64,000 nt of DNA from Sphaerisporangium album (GCF_003323745.1 NZ_QOIL01000016.1:62001-126000); one strand, 5' to 3'. Shown: positions 25,952 to 34,973, counted from the first letter of the stretch. Translations and numbers: made by a program. The notes: generated from the letters alone by a model not told the origin.

Positions 25952-27069
25952 CACAGCGCCGCCCCCTGTGAGCTCCGCGCGAACCACTCGACCAGGTCCG
26001 GTTCGGGACGGGCCAGATTCACGGCGCGCACCAGGATCGTGTCCGGCGCGGGCCGGCGCTGCGGCAGCAGGTGGAGGCGTTCCACGCCGTCGGTCCCCGC
26101 GGGCAGGGCCGCCGCGCAGGGGCACGCGTCGTCGCCGAATCCGGCGAACCGGTAGGCGACCTCCATCATGCGGTTGCGGTCGGTGCGCCGGAAGTCGGCC
26201 GTGAGATGCGCTCCCGCCGAAGCGGCCTGGTCGGAGAGCCAGTTCAGCAACACCGAACCGGCGCCGAAGGCGACGACGCGGCATGACGTCGCCAGCAGCT
26301 TGAGGTGCCAGACCTCGGAGTGCTTCTCTATCAGGACGACGCCGACCGCTCCGTGTGACCCGAACCGGTCGGTCATGGTCACGACGAGCACCTCGTGGCG
26401 GGGGTCCGACAGCAGGTCCCGCAACGCCTCGTACGAGTAGTGCACGCCGGTCGCGTTCATCTGGCTGGTGCGCAGGGTGAGCTCTTCTGCGCGGCCGAGG
26501 TCCTCCTCGTCCGCCCGGCGTACGCGCATCTCCAGGTCGAGGGTGCGGAGGAATTCCTCGTCCGGCCCCGGGAAGTCCGACCGTGCCGTTTCGCGGGCGA
26601 AGTTGGCCTGGTACATGGCGCGGCGGTGCCGGGAGTCCCCGGTCACCTTGGCGGGGTTGAACTCGGGCAGGTCGAGGAGGGTCGTGGCGACCTCGGCCGG
26701 GTAGCAGCGGACTTCGGGCAGCCGTAGGGCCACCTCCGCGCGCTCGGTCGCCTGGTCGTCGATGAACGCGATGGTGTTGTGCGCGAACTGCAGCCGGTCG
26801 GCGATCGCGGTGATCGACGCGGACTTCGAACCCCAGCCGATCTGCGGCAGGACCATGTACTCGGCCACGCCGAGCTTCTCCAGCCACCCCCACGCGTGGT
26901 CGTGGTCGTTGCGGCTCGCCACCGACTGCAGAATTCCCCGCTCGTCGAGTCCGACGATGACCCGGCGGATCTCGTCGCTGAGCCGGACCTCTCCGTCCTC
27001 CAGCAACACCCCGTGCCACAGAGTGTTGTCCAGGTCCCACACCAGGCACTTGACCGTATCGGAACCCAT
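25951..27069 (-). CDS. FkbH-like HAD-IIIC glyceryl transferase/phosphatase
   Basis: A 372-residue protein with the HAD motif VWDLDNTLW (nucleophile D12), SRNDHDHA and FIDDQATERAEV, followed by the C-terminal GNAT-like domain with LATSCRVVAFGAG. FkbH-type enzymes take 1,3-bisphosphoglycerate, remove phosphate and place a glyceryl group on an ACP, the first step to hydroxymalonyl- and methoxymalonyl-ACP extender units. AAGGAGG lies 8 nt before ATG 27069. The acyl-CoA dehydrogenase, ACP and 3-hydroxyacyl dehydrogenase needed for the later steps follow upstream in the operon. Confidence 0.93.
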   Translation of the reverse strand: MGSDTVKCLVWDLDNTLWHGVLLEDGEVRLSDEIRRVIVGLDERGILQSVASRNDHDHAWGWLEKLGVAEYMVLPQIGWGSKSASITAIADRLQFAHNTIAFIDDQATERAEVALRLPEVRCYPAEVATTLLDLPEFNPAKVTGDSRHRRAMYQANFARETARSDFPGPDEEFLRTLDLEMRVRRADEEDLGRAEELTLRTSQMNATGVHYSYEALRDLLSDPRHEVLVVTMTDRFGSHGAVGVVLIEKHSEVWHLKLLATSCRVVAFGAGSVLLNWLSDQAASAGAHLTADFRRTDRNRMMEVAYRFAGFGDDACPCAAALPAGTDGVERLHLLPQRRPAPDTILVRAVNLARPEPDLVEWFARSSQGAAL

Positions 27070-27081
27070 CTCACGGCCTCC

Positions 27082-28041
27082 TTAGATTTCCCACAGGGTC
27101 ACAGCCCACGCGGCGACCGGACTGTTGTTGAGGACCAGGACGTGGTCACCGGGTGAAACGTCGCCACTGCTCATCAGGCGATCCAGATTGAGCACCACGT
27201 CCATCGCGCCGAGGTGCCCGTACTCCGTCAGGTGGGCACGGCACAGCGGATGGATGGGCATCCCCAGCAGCGTCCCGTAGAACTCGTACGCCGACGCGGT
27301 GACGTTCTGCATCAGTACGGCGGCGACCTGCTCCTTGCCGATGCCCGCCTCGGCCAGCACCTCGTCCACCATGCGGCCGATCCGCATCCGGCTGTGCATG
27401 GCGAGCTCGAACCCGTACCGGTCGGGCGACGCACATATTTCGCGCCACTCGTACCAGGGCGCCTGCTTGTACTCGACTTTGAACAGGTCGTGGAAACCGC
27501 CGTCGGTCTCCATGCGGTGGGCCCGCAGCACCGGCCGGCCTTCCCGCACCATCGTCATCGCGTACGCGCCATCGCCGATCACCGTGACCGGGTACCGGAT
27601 GCGGTCGACTCCGGTCGGCAGACTGCTGTGCGTGATCAGCACGCTGTCGCGGCGGGGATCGGCCAGCAGGAGGTCACGGGCGAGCGCCCACGCCGCGCTG
27701 GATCCGGTGCACCCGAGACCGTCCACGGTGAACGCGAACGACGACAGCTTGTTCTCGGCCTGAACCCGGCACACGTCCGACCCCAGCAGCACGTCGGGCG
27801 ACCGGGGGCCGACCATCATCAGCAGGTCCGGCTCTCCGGCCGTCCGGGCGAGCAGCTCGCCGCAGGCCCGGGCGGCCAGCCCGCCGTTGTCGGCGTCGGG
27901 GAAGACGCCCACGGTGCGGATACCGCACTCGTCGACGAATCTGGACTCGTCGTGACCGAGCAGGTCGAGTTCCGGGAGGGCCTTGACCTCCAGCCGCTCC
28001 TCGGGCAGCACGCAGTGGATCGCGCCGATGCCGATGTTCAT
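27082..28041 (-). CDS. Second KAS III-like protein with altered active site
   Basis: A 319-residue thiolase-fold protein, only distantly similar to the one at 21094. The nucleophile C111 is present (DGLGCTGSS). At the FabH His position it has Q245 (LMQNVT), and at the Asn position H276 (YGHLGAMD). The same GH-x-G change appears in both paralogs, so the loss of His and gain of His looks selected rather than random. It probably transfers an acyl or aminoacyl group between carriers or to a small acceptor. ATG 28041 overlaps the FkbI-like stop. Confidence 0.82.
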   Translation of the reverse strand: MNIGIGAIHCVLPEERLEVKALPELDLLGHDESRFVDECGIRTVGVFPDADNGGLAARACGELLARTAGEPDLLMMVGPRSPDVLLGSDVCRVQAENKLSSFAFTVDGLGCTGSSAAWALARDLLLADPRRDSVLITHSSLPTGVDRIRYPVTVIGDGAYAMTMVREGRPVLRAHRMETDGGFHDLFKVEYKQAPWYEWREICASPDRYGFELAMHSRMRIGRMVDEVLAEAGIGKEQVAAVLMQNVTASAYEFYGTLLGMPIHPLCRAHLTEYGHLGAMDVVLNLDRLMSSGDVSPGDHVLVLNNSPVAAWAVTLWEI

Positions 28042-29147
28042 GTCCACAGCTCCCGCGCCTGCCGGGCCAGCAGGAGCTGGCTGATCTCGCTGCTGCCCTC
28101 GATGATCTCCATCAGCTTGGCGTCGCGGTAGGCGCGGGCCACCACGTGCCCGTCCCTGGCCGCGGCCGAGGCGAGAACCTGGACCGCGGACGCCGCCCCC
28201 TTGGCTGCCTGCGTCGCCGCGAAGTGCTTGGCCGCGACCGCGGCGCCGACCTGCTCGGGGGAGCCGTCGTCCCAGCGGCGGCTGGCGTGCTCGCACATCA
28301 GCGTGGACGCCTGCTCGGCGACGTGCAGTTCGGCCAGGTGCCGGGCGACGAGCTGGTGGTCGGCCAGCGGTTTGCCGAACTGCTCCCGCGTGCCGGCGTG
28401 CCGGACCGCGGCGGCCAGGCACGCGCGCAGGATGCCGACGCACCCCCACGCCACCGAGAGCCGGCCGTGGGTGAGCACCGAGGTCACCAGCCATTCCATC
28501 GGCAGGCCGGCGCCCCCCAGCATGTGGTCGGCGGGCAACGTGACGGCGTCCAGCTCCACCTCGGCGTGTCCGGCGGCCCGGCAGCCCAGCGGGTCGCCGA
28601 CCGGGGTCACCGTCACGCCGGGCGCGTCGGCCGGCACGACCACCACCGCGCCGCCGTCGCCGTGGCGGCCGAACACCACGATCAGATCGGCGTACGCGGC
28701 ACCGGTGACCCACACCTTCGTCCCGGAGACCTCCACGCGGTCACCGGAGAGCGTGACGCTCGTGGTCATCGCCGACAGGTCGCTGCCGGCGCCGATCTCG
28801 CTGAAGGCGATCGCGGCCGTCGCCCCGGAGGCCAGACGCCGCACGAACGCCTCCTTCTGCCGGTCGTCGCCGAGCCGGCGGATCGCCCAGGCCGCCATGC
28901 CCTGCGAGGTCATCAGGCTGCGCAGAGACGAGCACAGGCCACCGGCGTGGGCGGTCAGCGCCCCGAGCTCGCCGCTGGTCAGCCCCATCCCGCCGAACTC
29001 GGCCGGAACGTCGGGGCACAGCACGCCTTGGGCGGCCAGGTGCCGCACGACGTCACCCGGCAGGCGGCCGGCACGGTCCCACTCGTCGGCCCGCGTGCCC
29101 ACGGCCTGGGTGACCAGCTCCGCGGCTACGGCGTACGGATCAGCCAT
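28038..29147 (-). CDS. FkbI-like acyl-CoA (acyl-ACP) dehydrogenase
   Basis: A 369-residue acyl-CoA dehydrogenase: AFSEIGAGSDLSAMTT, VSGTKVWVTGA, GTREQFGKPLADHQLVARHLAE and MEIIEGSSEISQLLLARQARELW with the catalytic Glu. In FkbI-type pathways it oxidises the aldehyde/hydroxyl form of the glyceryl-ACP-derived C3 unit toward (hydroxy)malonyl-ACP. It overlaps the ACP gene by 8 bp and the KAS III-like gene by 4 bp, so it is tightly coupled to the extender-unit cassette. Confidence 0.92.
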   Translation of the reverse strand: MADPYAVAAELVTQAVGTRADEWDRAGRLPGDVVRHLAAQGVLCPDVPAEFGGMGLTSGELGALTAHAGGLCSSLRSLMTSQGMAAWAIRRLGDDRQKEAFVRRLASGATAAIAFSEIGAGSDLSAMTTSVTLSGDRVEVSGTKVWVTGAAYADLIVVFGRHGDGGAVVVVPADAPGVTVTPVGDPLGCRAAGHAEVELDAVTLPADHMLGGAGLPMEWLVTSVLTHGRLSVAWGCVGILRACLAAAVRHAGTREQFGKPLADHQLVARHLAELHVAEQASTLMCEHASRRWDDGSPEQVGAAVAAKHFAATQAAKGAASAVQVLASAAARDGHVVARAYRDAKLMEIIEGSSEISQLLLARQARELWT

Positions 29148-29415
29148 CGCCGTTTCCCCGAAGCCGTAAAACGAGATCGGTGATGGCGTTGACGGTGCGG
29201 AAGTTGTCGAGCTTGAGGTCCTCACCCTGCACGGACACACCGAAGGTGCTCTCCACGTGCACGACGAGCTGCATGGCGAACAGCGACGAGACCAGGCCGG
29301 ACCCGAACAAGTCGAGGTCGGCGGTCACCGACGCCTTGGTCTGCCGCTCAACGAACCCCAACAGGTCGGCGGAGATCGCCTCCGCCGCCACGGCCTGCTC
29401 GGTTGACGAACTCAT
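29140..29415 (-). CDS. FkbJ-like acyl carrier protein for the extender unit
   Basis: A 91-residue carrier protein; the phosphopantetheine Ser is S44 in FGSGLVSSLFAMQLV, the variant of the DSL motif seen in FkbJ-type carriers. It holds glyceryl and then (hydroxy/methoxy)malonyl groups for the cassette. ATG 29415 overlaps the 3-hydroxyacyl dehydrogenase stop (ATGA). Confidence 0.92.
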   Translation of the reverse strand: MSSSTEQAVAAEAISADLLGFVERQTKASVTADLDLFGSGLVSSLFAMQLVVHVESTFGVSVQGEDLKLDNFRTVNAITDLVLRLRGNGDG

Positions 29416-30272
29416 GACGCTCCTTGGTGCTCGTAGAACCCACGGCCGGTCTTGCGGCCGAACTCGCCGGCTTTGACTTTCGCCACCAGCAGGTCGCAGG
29501 GGCGGTAGCCCTCGTCCCCGGTGCGCTCCAGCAGCACGTACAGCGAGTCGACGACGTTGTCCAGGCCGATGAGGTCGGCGGTGGACAGCGGGCCGGTCCG
29601 GTGACCGAGGCAACCGGTGAACGCGGCGTCGACCGCCTCCGGGGTGGCGACGCCGTCCTGGACGATGCGGGCCGCCTCGTTGATGGCCCGCTGGAGGATG
29701 CGGTTGATGACGAAGCCCGGGCCGTCGCCGACCAGCACCGGCGTCGTGCCGAGGTCGGCGAGCATCCTCTGCGCCGCCTCGATCGCCGCGTCGGCCGAGC
29801 GCGGACCGCGGATCAGCTCGACCGTGCGGATCAGGTAGGGCGGGTTCATGAAGTGGATGCCGACCAGGTCCTCGGGACGCGCCACGTACTGGGCGAGCTC
29901 GTCGATCGGGATGGCCGACGTGTTCGACACGACGAGCGTCCCCGGCGAGACGGCCGCGGTCGCCGCGGTCAACGCCTCGGCCTTCGGCTCCAGACGTTCG
30001 GTCACCGCCTCGATCACGGCGCTGGCGCCCGCCACCCGGCCGACGTCCGTGGTCGTCTCCAGCTCACCGGCCGGAGTGTCCGCCGGCAACTTGCCCATGA
30101 GCTGGCACAGGCGCAGCTGCTGGGCGACGCTCGCCCTGGCGCGGACGAGCTTCTCCTCGTCGATGTCGACCAGGACGACCGGAAAGCCGTAGCCCACGGC
30201 CAGCGTGGCGATACCGGTGCCCATCACGCCGGCGCCGAGGACGGCCAGCCGGCCCTTGGTGTGATCGCTCAT
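29412..30272 (-). CDS. FkbK-like 3-hydroxyacyl-CoA dehydrogenase
   Basis: A 286-residue dehydrogenase with the NAD motif LAVLGAGVMGTGIATLAV, VSNTSAIPI, the catalytic GIHFMNPPYLIRTVELI and GFVINRILQRAINEA. In the FkbG-K pathway this enzyme oxidises glyceryl-ACP before the acyl-CoA dehydrogenase acts. ATG 30272 overlaps the KS-ACP-TR stop. Confidence 0.93.
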   Translation of the reverse strand: MSDHTKGRLAVLGAGVMGTGIATLAVGYGFPVVLVDIDEEKLVRARASVAQQLRLCQLMGKLPADTPAGELETTTDVGRVAGASAVIEAVTERLEPKAEALTAATAAVSPGTLVVSNTSAIPIDELAQYVARPEDLVGIHFMNPPYLIRTVELIRGPRSADAAIEAAQRMLADLGTTPVLVGDGPGFVINRILQRAINEAARIVQDGVATPEAVDAAFTGCLGHRTGPLSTADLIGLDNVVDSLYVLLERTGDEGYRPCDLLVAKVKAGEFGRKTGRGFYEHQGAS

Positions 30273-33200
30273 CGTTCGGTTTCACTCTCCTCGTCCCGGG
30301 CGACCAGGTCGCCCACCAGCTTCATGACCAGGTCGTCGCGCCGGGCCAGGAACTCGATGCCGCGGCGCAGCGTCTGACCCGTCAGCCGCGGATCGAGACC
30401 CTTACGGCTCAGCCACGGCTGCCATCCGGCGGCCTGGACGGCCAGCTCGTCGTCGTCGTGCCCTTCGAGCTCCAGCAGGGCGGCCGCGGACAGGATGGGA
30501 TTGCCGGTCTCCAGCGCCAGCCGGCGCACCCGCTGCTGCCAGTCCGCCAGCGGCATCGGCTCGGTGGGCAGGCCCGCGGCCCCGAGCAGGGCGAAGAGCC
30601 TGCGCATGCTGACCCCGCGCTCCGCGACCAGGTGGTAGGCGCGGCCGATCGAGCCCGGGGACAACGCCAGCTCGACGATCGCGTTCGCGACCAGGTCCAC
30701 CGGTGACATCATCAGCACCCGGTCGTCCTGCGGATGCCCGCCCACGGCCAGGCCGCTGATCAACGCGAAGTAGATCAGGTCCTTGTCGTTGCCCGCGCCG
30801 GTCCGGCTCGACGACATGATCAGGCCCGGACGGAACACCCGCACCCGCATGCCGTCCTCTTCCGCGCGGGTGAGGAGACGCTCGCAGACCCACTTGCCGG
30901 CGCCGTAACTGCCCGCCTGCGGGTCGAGCGACTGGGCCCGCGTCTCCAGGTACCGGTTGGCCGATCCCATCGCCGGGCCGGCCGCCGCCAGGGAGGAGAC
31001 GTAGCTGAAGTCGCGGATGCCATGGCCCCGTGCCCATGTGAGCAGGTCTGCCATGGGCAGGACGTTCTCCTCGCGGAGGGTGCGGTACGGCTCGGTGAAC
31101 ACCACCTTCGCGGCGCAGTGCACGATGTGGCCCACTCGGCGCCCGAGTTCTCCGTCCCGGTAGACCTCCCCGGCCTTGGCGAGGTCGCGCAGGTCGGCGG
31201 GCACCACGTGGACCCGTTCGGCATCCGGTTCCGGCAGCGTGAACTTCTGGGCCGCCGCGCGCAGGCGGTCCATGCCCGCGGCCTCGTCGTCGGCGCGGAC
31301 CACGCAGTAGATCCGGCCGGTGGTGTGGTCCAGGAGCTCCCGCAGCAGGAAGGCGCCGAGGAAGCCGGTCGCACCGGTGAGGAGGAAGTCCTTCCCCCGC
31401 GACCGGGCCGACGCGACCGACCCCAGCGGCAGCTTCAGGTCCGCGTCGATGAACTCGTCGTCGCCCCGGTCGAGCTCGTCGCCGAGGCCGGTGTTCGGGG
31501 TGCCGGACATGTCCTTCTGGGCGCGGACCAGTTCGGCCAGGCGGCGGACGGTGACCTTGCTGCCACCGGCGCGGTGGACGTTCACCATGCAGCCGAAGCG
31601 GTTCTCGATCTCCAGGGCCAGTTGCACCGCCAGCAGCGACGTCCCGCCGAGCGCGCCGAAGTGGTCGTCCAGGCCGATCGCCGGGACGCCGAACAGGTCC
31701 CGCCAGATGGCGAGCAGCCCCGCCTCGACGTCGTCCCCGGCCGTGTCCGCCACGGGTGCGGCGGAGGCGGCCGAGGCGGCCGAGGCGGCGGCGCCGGCTC
31801 CGGGGGCCAGCGAAACGCGATCCAGCGCCCAGTAGCGCTGCCGGGTGAACGGGTAGCTGGGAAGAGCGATACGGCGGCCGGTGTCGGGCGACAGCGGCGT
31901 CCAGTCCACCGGAACACCCTGGAGCCACGCCTCGGTGAGCGCCGCCTCCACTTCGTCGCGCAGATCCGGCGCGTCCTCGCGCAGGACGTGCCGGTCCTCC
32001 CCGGGCTGCGGCCCTGTGCCGACGAGGATGACGAACCGGTCGGCCGGCACCGCCGCGGTATCGGTGAACGTCTCGGTGCCGGCCGGCAGAGCGGCCAGCA
32101 GGAGTTCACGGATGTCCGCGGGGATCGCCGAGTCCGCACCGATGACGAGCGCGGCGCGGCGGGCGGGGCTGCGCCGGGACTTCACGAGCGGCGGACGGGG
32201 CAACCGCAGCGCCGCGGCCAGGCGACCCGGCTCGGCGGTCACCACGCGGCGCTCCTCGAAGTCGCGCCGGCCCACACGCAGCGTGTACATCACATCGGCC
32301 GGCGGGAGCTCGCTCCGCTCCAGGGCATCGGCGAGCTTGCGGGACAGCGCGTCCAGCTCGGTCCGGTTCCGGGCGGAAAGCTGGAGCCGGACCTTCTCGC
32401 GCCGCGGTGCGGCGGCACGCGTCCGCGCGGGCGGCGGGCCCAGCACGGCCGCCGCGTTGGAGCCGCCCATGCCCACCGAGTTGACCAGCACATAGCAGTC
32501 GTCGGTGGAGTGGCCGAGTTCGGTGGAGATGGTGAACGGGCTCTCGGCGAGCACGCCGGGCTCGCGCGGCCGCTCGAACGCGGGGTGCGGCGGCAGCACT
32601 CCGGTGCCGGCGATGTGCACGGCCTTGATGAAGCCCGCGATGCCCGCCGTGGGACCGGTGTGCCCGATGTTCGACATGACCGAGCCGAGGCGGCAGTACC
32701 CGGTTCCCGCGCTGGTCCTGCGCAGCGCGGTGGTGAGCGCCGCCAGTTCGACCTGGTCGCCCAGCGGGGTGGCGGTGCCGTGCGCCTCGACGTAGCGGAG
32801 TCGCTCCGCGCTGATCCCGGAGACGTTCAGGGCGCCGCTCACGACTCGGGTGATCCCGGCGGGGCTCGGCGCGACATAGCCGATCTTGTCCGGTCCGTCG
32901 TTGCCGACGGCGCTGCCGTACAGCACGGCCAGCACCTCGTCCCCGTCGGCCAGGGCGTCGGCGAGCCGGCGCAGCACCACGACGCCCACGCCGGACCCGT
33001 GGTTGGTGCCGTTGGAGCGGTGGTCGAAGGAGCGGCACTGCCCGTCGTCGGACAACGCGCGCCCGGGTTTGTGGCGGTAGCCGAGCAGCGGTTCCTGGAC
33101 GGCGGAGCCGCCGGCCAGCGCGATGTCGCACTCACCGGCCAGAAGGCTCAGGGCCGCGTAGTTCAGCGCGTACAGGGACGACGAACAGCCGGTCTGAACG

Positions 33201-33721
33201 CTCAGAGCGGGTCCGCGCAGGCCCAGTTTGTACGCCGTGCGCGAGGGCAGGAAGTCGACTTCGCCGCCCAAAGTCAGGTCCAGGTCTCCCACCGCGGCGG
33301 CCACGCCCTCGGTGCGGGCCTTCGCGGCGAAGAGCGCGGCCGAGTACGGTCCCACACCGCTACCGGCGAACACGCCCACCGTCTTGGCGTCCGCGCTGGA
33401 GATGTGCCCGGCTCGTTCAAGCGCCTCCCAGGCCACCTCCAGGAAGATGCGGTGCTGCGGGTCGATCAGCTCGGCCTCGCGGGGCGTGTAGCCGAAGAAG
33501 TCCGCGGCGAACTCCGCGGCGCCGGGGAGCCGCGTGCCGACCCGGACGTAGTCGCTTCCGCGGAGTGTCTCCTCGTCGACACCGGAGGCGCGAAGCAGGT
33601 CGTCCGGCAACGGGCGCATCGAGATGACGCCGTTGTCGATGTTCGACCAGAACTCCTCGGGCGTCCACGCGTCCGGGAACCGGCAACCGACGCCGACGAC
33701 GGCGATCGCGGTATCGCTCAT
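30269..33721 (-). CDS. AT-less polyketide synthase: KS-ACP-thioester reductase
   Basis: An 1150-residue protein. Residues 1-428 are a ketosynthase with an intact C179-H314-H354 triad (TGCSSS, EAHGTATPLG, NIGHT). Residues about 440-635 are linker, ending in LPSYPFTRQRYW, the post-AT motif, but no acyltransferase domain lies between. Residues about 664-735 are an ACP (LGGTSLLAVQ, S695). Residues about 775-1130 are a thioester reductase (LLTGATGFLGAFLLREL; Y939-x3-K943). No KR, DH or C domain is present. It should condense one carrier-bound acyl or aminoacyl group with one extender unit and release an aldehyde or alcohol. The extender must arrive in trans, presumably from the adjacent (hydroxy/methoxy)malonyl-ACP cassette. 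The start overlaps the carrier-protein stop by ATGA. Confidence 0.93.
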   Translation of the reverse strand: MSDTAIAVVGVGCRFPDAWTPEEFWSNIDNGVISMRPLPDDLLRASGVDEETLRGSDYVRVGTRLPGAAEFAADFFGYTPREAELIDPQHRIFLEVAWEALERAGHISSADAKTVGVFAGSGVGPYSAALFAAKARTEGVAAAVGDLDLTLGGEVDFLPSRTAYKLGLRGPALSVQTGCSSSLYALNYAALSLLAGECDIALAGGSAVQEPLLGYRHKPGRALSDDGQCRSFDHRSNGTNHGSGVGVVVLRRLADALADGDEVLAVLYGSAVGNDGPDKIGYVAPSPAGITRVVSGALNVSGISAERLRYVEAHGTATPLGDQVELAALTTALRRTSAGTGYCRLGSVMSNIGHTGPTAGIAGFIKAVHIAGTGVLPPHPAFERPREPGVLAESPFTISTELGHSTDDCYVLVNSVGMGGSNAAAVLGPPPARTRAAAPRREKVRLQLSARNRTELDALSRKLADALERSELPPADVMYTLRVGRRDFEERRVVTAEPGRLAAALRLPRPPLVKSRRSPARRAALVIGADSAIPADIRELLLAALPAGTETFTDTAAVPADRFVILVGTGPQPGEDRHVLREDAPDLRDEVEAALTEAWLQGVPVDWTPLSPDTGRRIALPSYPFTRQRYWALDRVSLAPGAGAAASAASAASAAPVADTAGDDVEAGLLAIWRDLFGVPAIGLDDHFGALGGTSLLAVQLALEIENRFGCMVNVHRAGGSKVTVRRLAELVRAQKDMSGTPNTGLGDELDRGDDEFIDADLKLPLGSVASARSRGKDFLLTGATGFLGAFLLRELLDHTTGRIYCVVRADDEAAGMDRLRAAAQKFTLPEPDAERVHVVPADLRDLAKAGEVYRDGELGRRVGHIVHCAAKVVFTEPYRTLREENVLPMADLLTWARGHGIRDFSYVSSLAAAGPAMGSANRYLETRAQSLDPQAGSYGAGKWVCERLLTRAEEDGMRVRVFRPGLIMSSSRTGAGNDKDLIYFALISGLAVGGHPQDDRVLMMSPVDLVANAIVELALSPGSIGRAYHLVAERGVSMRRLFALLGAAGLPTEPMPLADWQQRVRRLALETGNPILSAAALLELEGHDDDELAVQAAGWQPWLSRKGLDPRLTGQTLRRGIEFLARRDDLVMKLVGDLVARDEESETER

Positions 33722-34080
33722 AACCGGCCCCCGCCCGCCGGGGTGGCGGCCGCCCGCCTGGCGGCGAGCAGCGACCGCTGCCCGGACTCCGCGGCCACGG
33801 GTCGCTCGGTGGCGGTGGGCTCGGCGGCCGCGGGCTTGTCGGCCAGCAGGTCGGCCTGCGCTCGCACCGTTCCGTGCTGGAACAGTTCGGAGAGCTTCAC
33901 CGGACGCACCGCCAGCGGCTGCAGCTCTTCCCACAACATGACGAGCAGCAGCGAGTTCCCACCCGCCTCCAGGAAGTTCACGTCCAGCGGCACGCTCTCC
34001 GCGGAGTCGGTGCCGAGGACGTCGGCCCACGCCTTGCGCACCTGAGCGACGAGCTCGTCACTTGTCTCGGAGATGTTCAC
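33718..34080 (-). CDS. Stand-alone (peptidyl) carrier protein
   Basis: A 120-residue protein whose first 75 residues form a carrier domain with Ser43 in FLEAGGNSLLLVMLW. The remaining 45 residues are an Ala/Thr/Glu/Arg-rich tail, perhaps a flexible docking tail toward the KS protein made from the next gene. It starts at GTG 34080, overlapping the previous stop (GTGA), and its last sense codon is the rare TTA, directly before the TGA that overlaps the KS start. It is the most likely acceptor for the adenylation enzyme. Confidence 0.9.
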   Translation of the reverse strand: MNISETSDELVAQVRKAWADVLGTDSAESVPLDVNFLEAGGNSLLLVMLWEELQPLAVRPVKLSELFQHGTVRAQADLLADKPAAAEPTATERPVAAESGQRSLLAARRAAATPAGGGRL

Positions 34081-34964
34081 TTGATATCGCCTCGTTTCGT
34101 TGTTACCGAGCTCGCTGTGCGGGATCGGACTTCTTCGATCACCACGCTGATGTCTCGTTCGCTCAGGCCGCTGTGCACGGCCGCCGACAGGTGTCTCCGC
34201 GCCGCGGCGACAAGCCCCGAAGGGTCGGCGCCGGCGGCCAGGATGAGTGCCAGATCCTTCTCCGCCAGTCCGAGGGAGAACTGCGTGGGGAATTCGTCGT
34301 CACCGATTCGGTCGCGAATCCGTTCCACGAACGGGCCCACCGCGCTGGTACCGAGCAGGCCCAGCGTGTCCTCGGTCGTCAGGCCGAGCCGGTCGCCCAG
34401 CGCGAGCGCCTCAGCGATCATCGTGAACGACGTAATCGTGATCATGTTCGCGACGAGCTTGCCCGCGGCCCCGGAACCGAGAGGTCCGAGGTGGGTGACC
34501 GAGCCGAGCACGGCCAGCACGTCGGCGCACCGTGACACGTCGGCTTCCTCACCCCCCACCAGGATCCGCAGCTTGCCGGCCGTCGCCTGGGGGAGGCTTC
34601 CGACGACGGGCGCGTCCACGAGCCGGATGCCCGGCCGCAGGCGGTCCCGGAGTTCGGTGACGGCGTCCGGGCCGATGGTGGACATCTCCAGCACCACGGT
34701 GCCGGGGGCCATGTCCTGGCCGGCTCCCTTCTCGCCGAGCAGCACCCCGCCGACCGCGTCGGCGTCGCGCAGCATGGTGATGACCAGATCCGCGTCCCTC
34801 GCCGCCTCCGCCGGAGTGCCGGCGATGTGGGCTCCGGCATCGGCGGCCCACGCGCATTTCTCCGGGGTACGGTTCCAGACCGTCACCCGATGACCGGCGT
34901 CGACGAGCCGGCGGGCCATGGGCACGCCCATGCGGCCCTGTCCAAGGAAGGCAATGGTCGACAT
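34077..34964 (-). CDS. NAD(P)-dependent beta-hydroxyacid dehydrogenase (3-HIBADH/imine-reductase-like)
   Basis: A 295-residue 6PGDH-fold enzyme: MSTIAFLGQGRMGVPMARRL, VLEMSTIGPDA, the substrate loop DAPVVGSLPQATAGKLRILVGG and GAAGKLVANMI with the catalytic Lys. It would oxidise a beta-hydroxy acid or, as in related imine reductases, reduce an imine. Given the aldehyde-releasing TR domain and RidA nearby, imine chemistry is attractive but unproven. Confidence 0.85.
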   Translation of the reverse strand: MSTIAFLGQGRMGVPMARRLVDAGHRVTVWNRTPEKCAWAADAGAHIAGTPAEAARDADLVITMLRDADAVGGVLLGEKGAGQDMAPGTVVLEMSTIGPDAVTELRDRLRPGIRLVDAPVVGSLPQATAGKLRILVGGEEADVSRCADVLAVLGSVTHLGPLGSGAAGKLVANMITITSFTMIAEALALGDRLGLTTEDTLGLLGTSAVGPFVERIRDRIGDDEFPTQFSLGLAEKDLALILAAGADPSGLVAAARRHLSAAVHSGLSERDISVVIEEVRSRTASSVTTKRGDIK

Positions 34965-34973
34965 GGCGCCCGG

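Noticed and set aside
30734-34045. 1103-codon plus-strand frame opposite the KS-ACP-TR gene
   Set aside because: Antisense to an intact multidomain PKS with all catalytic motifs; no motifs of its own.
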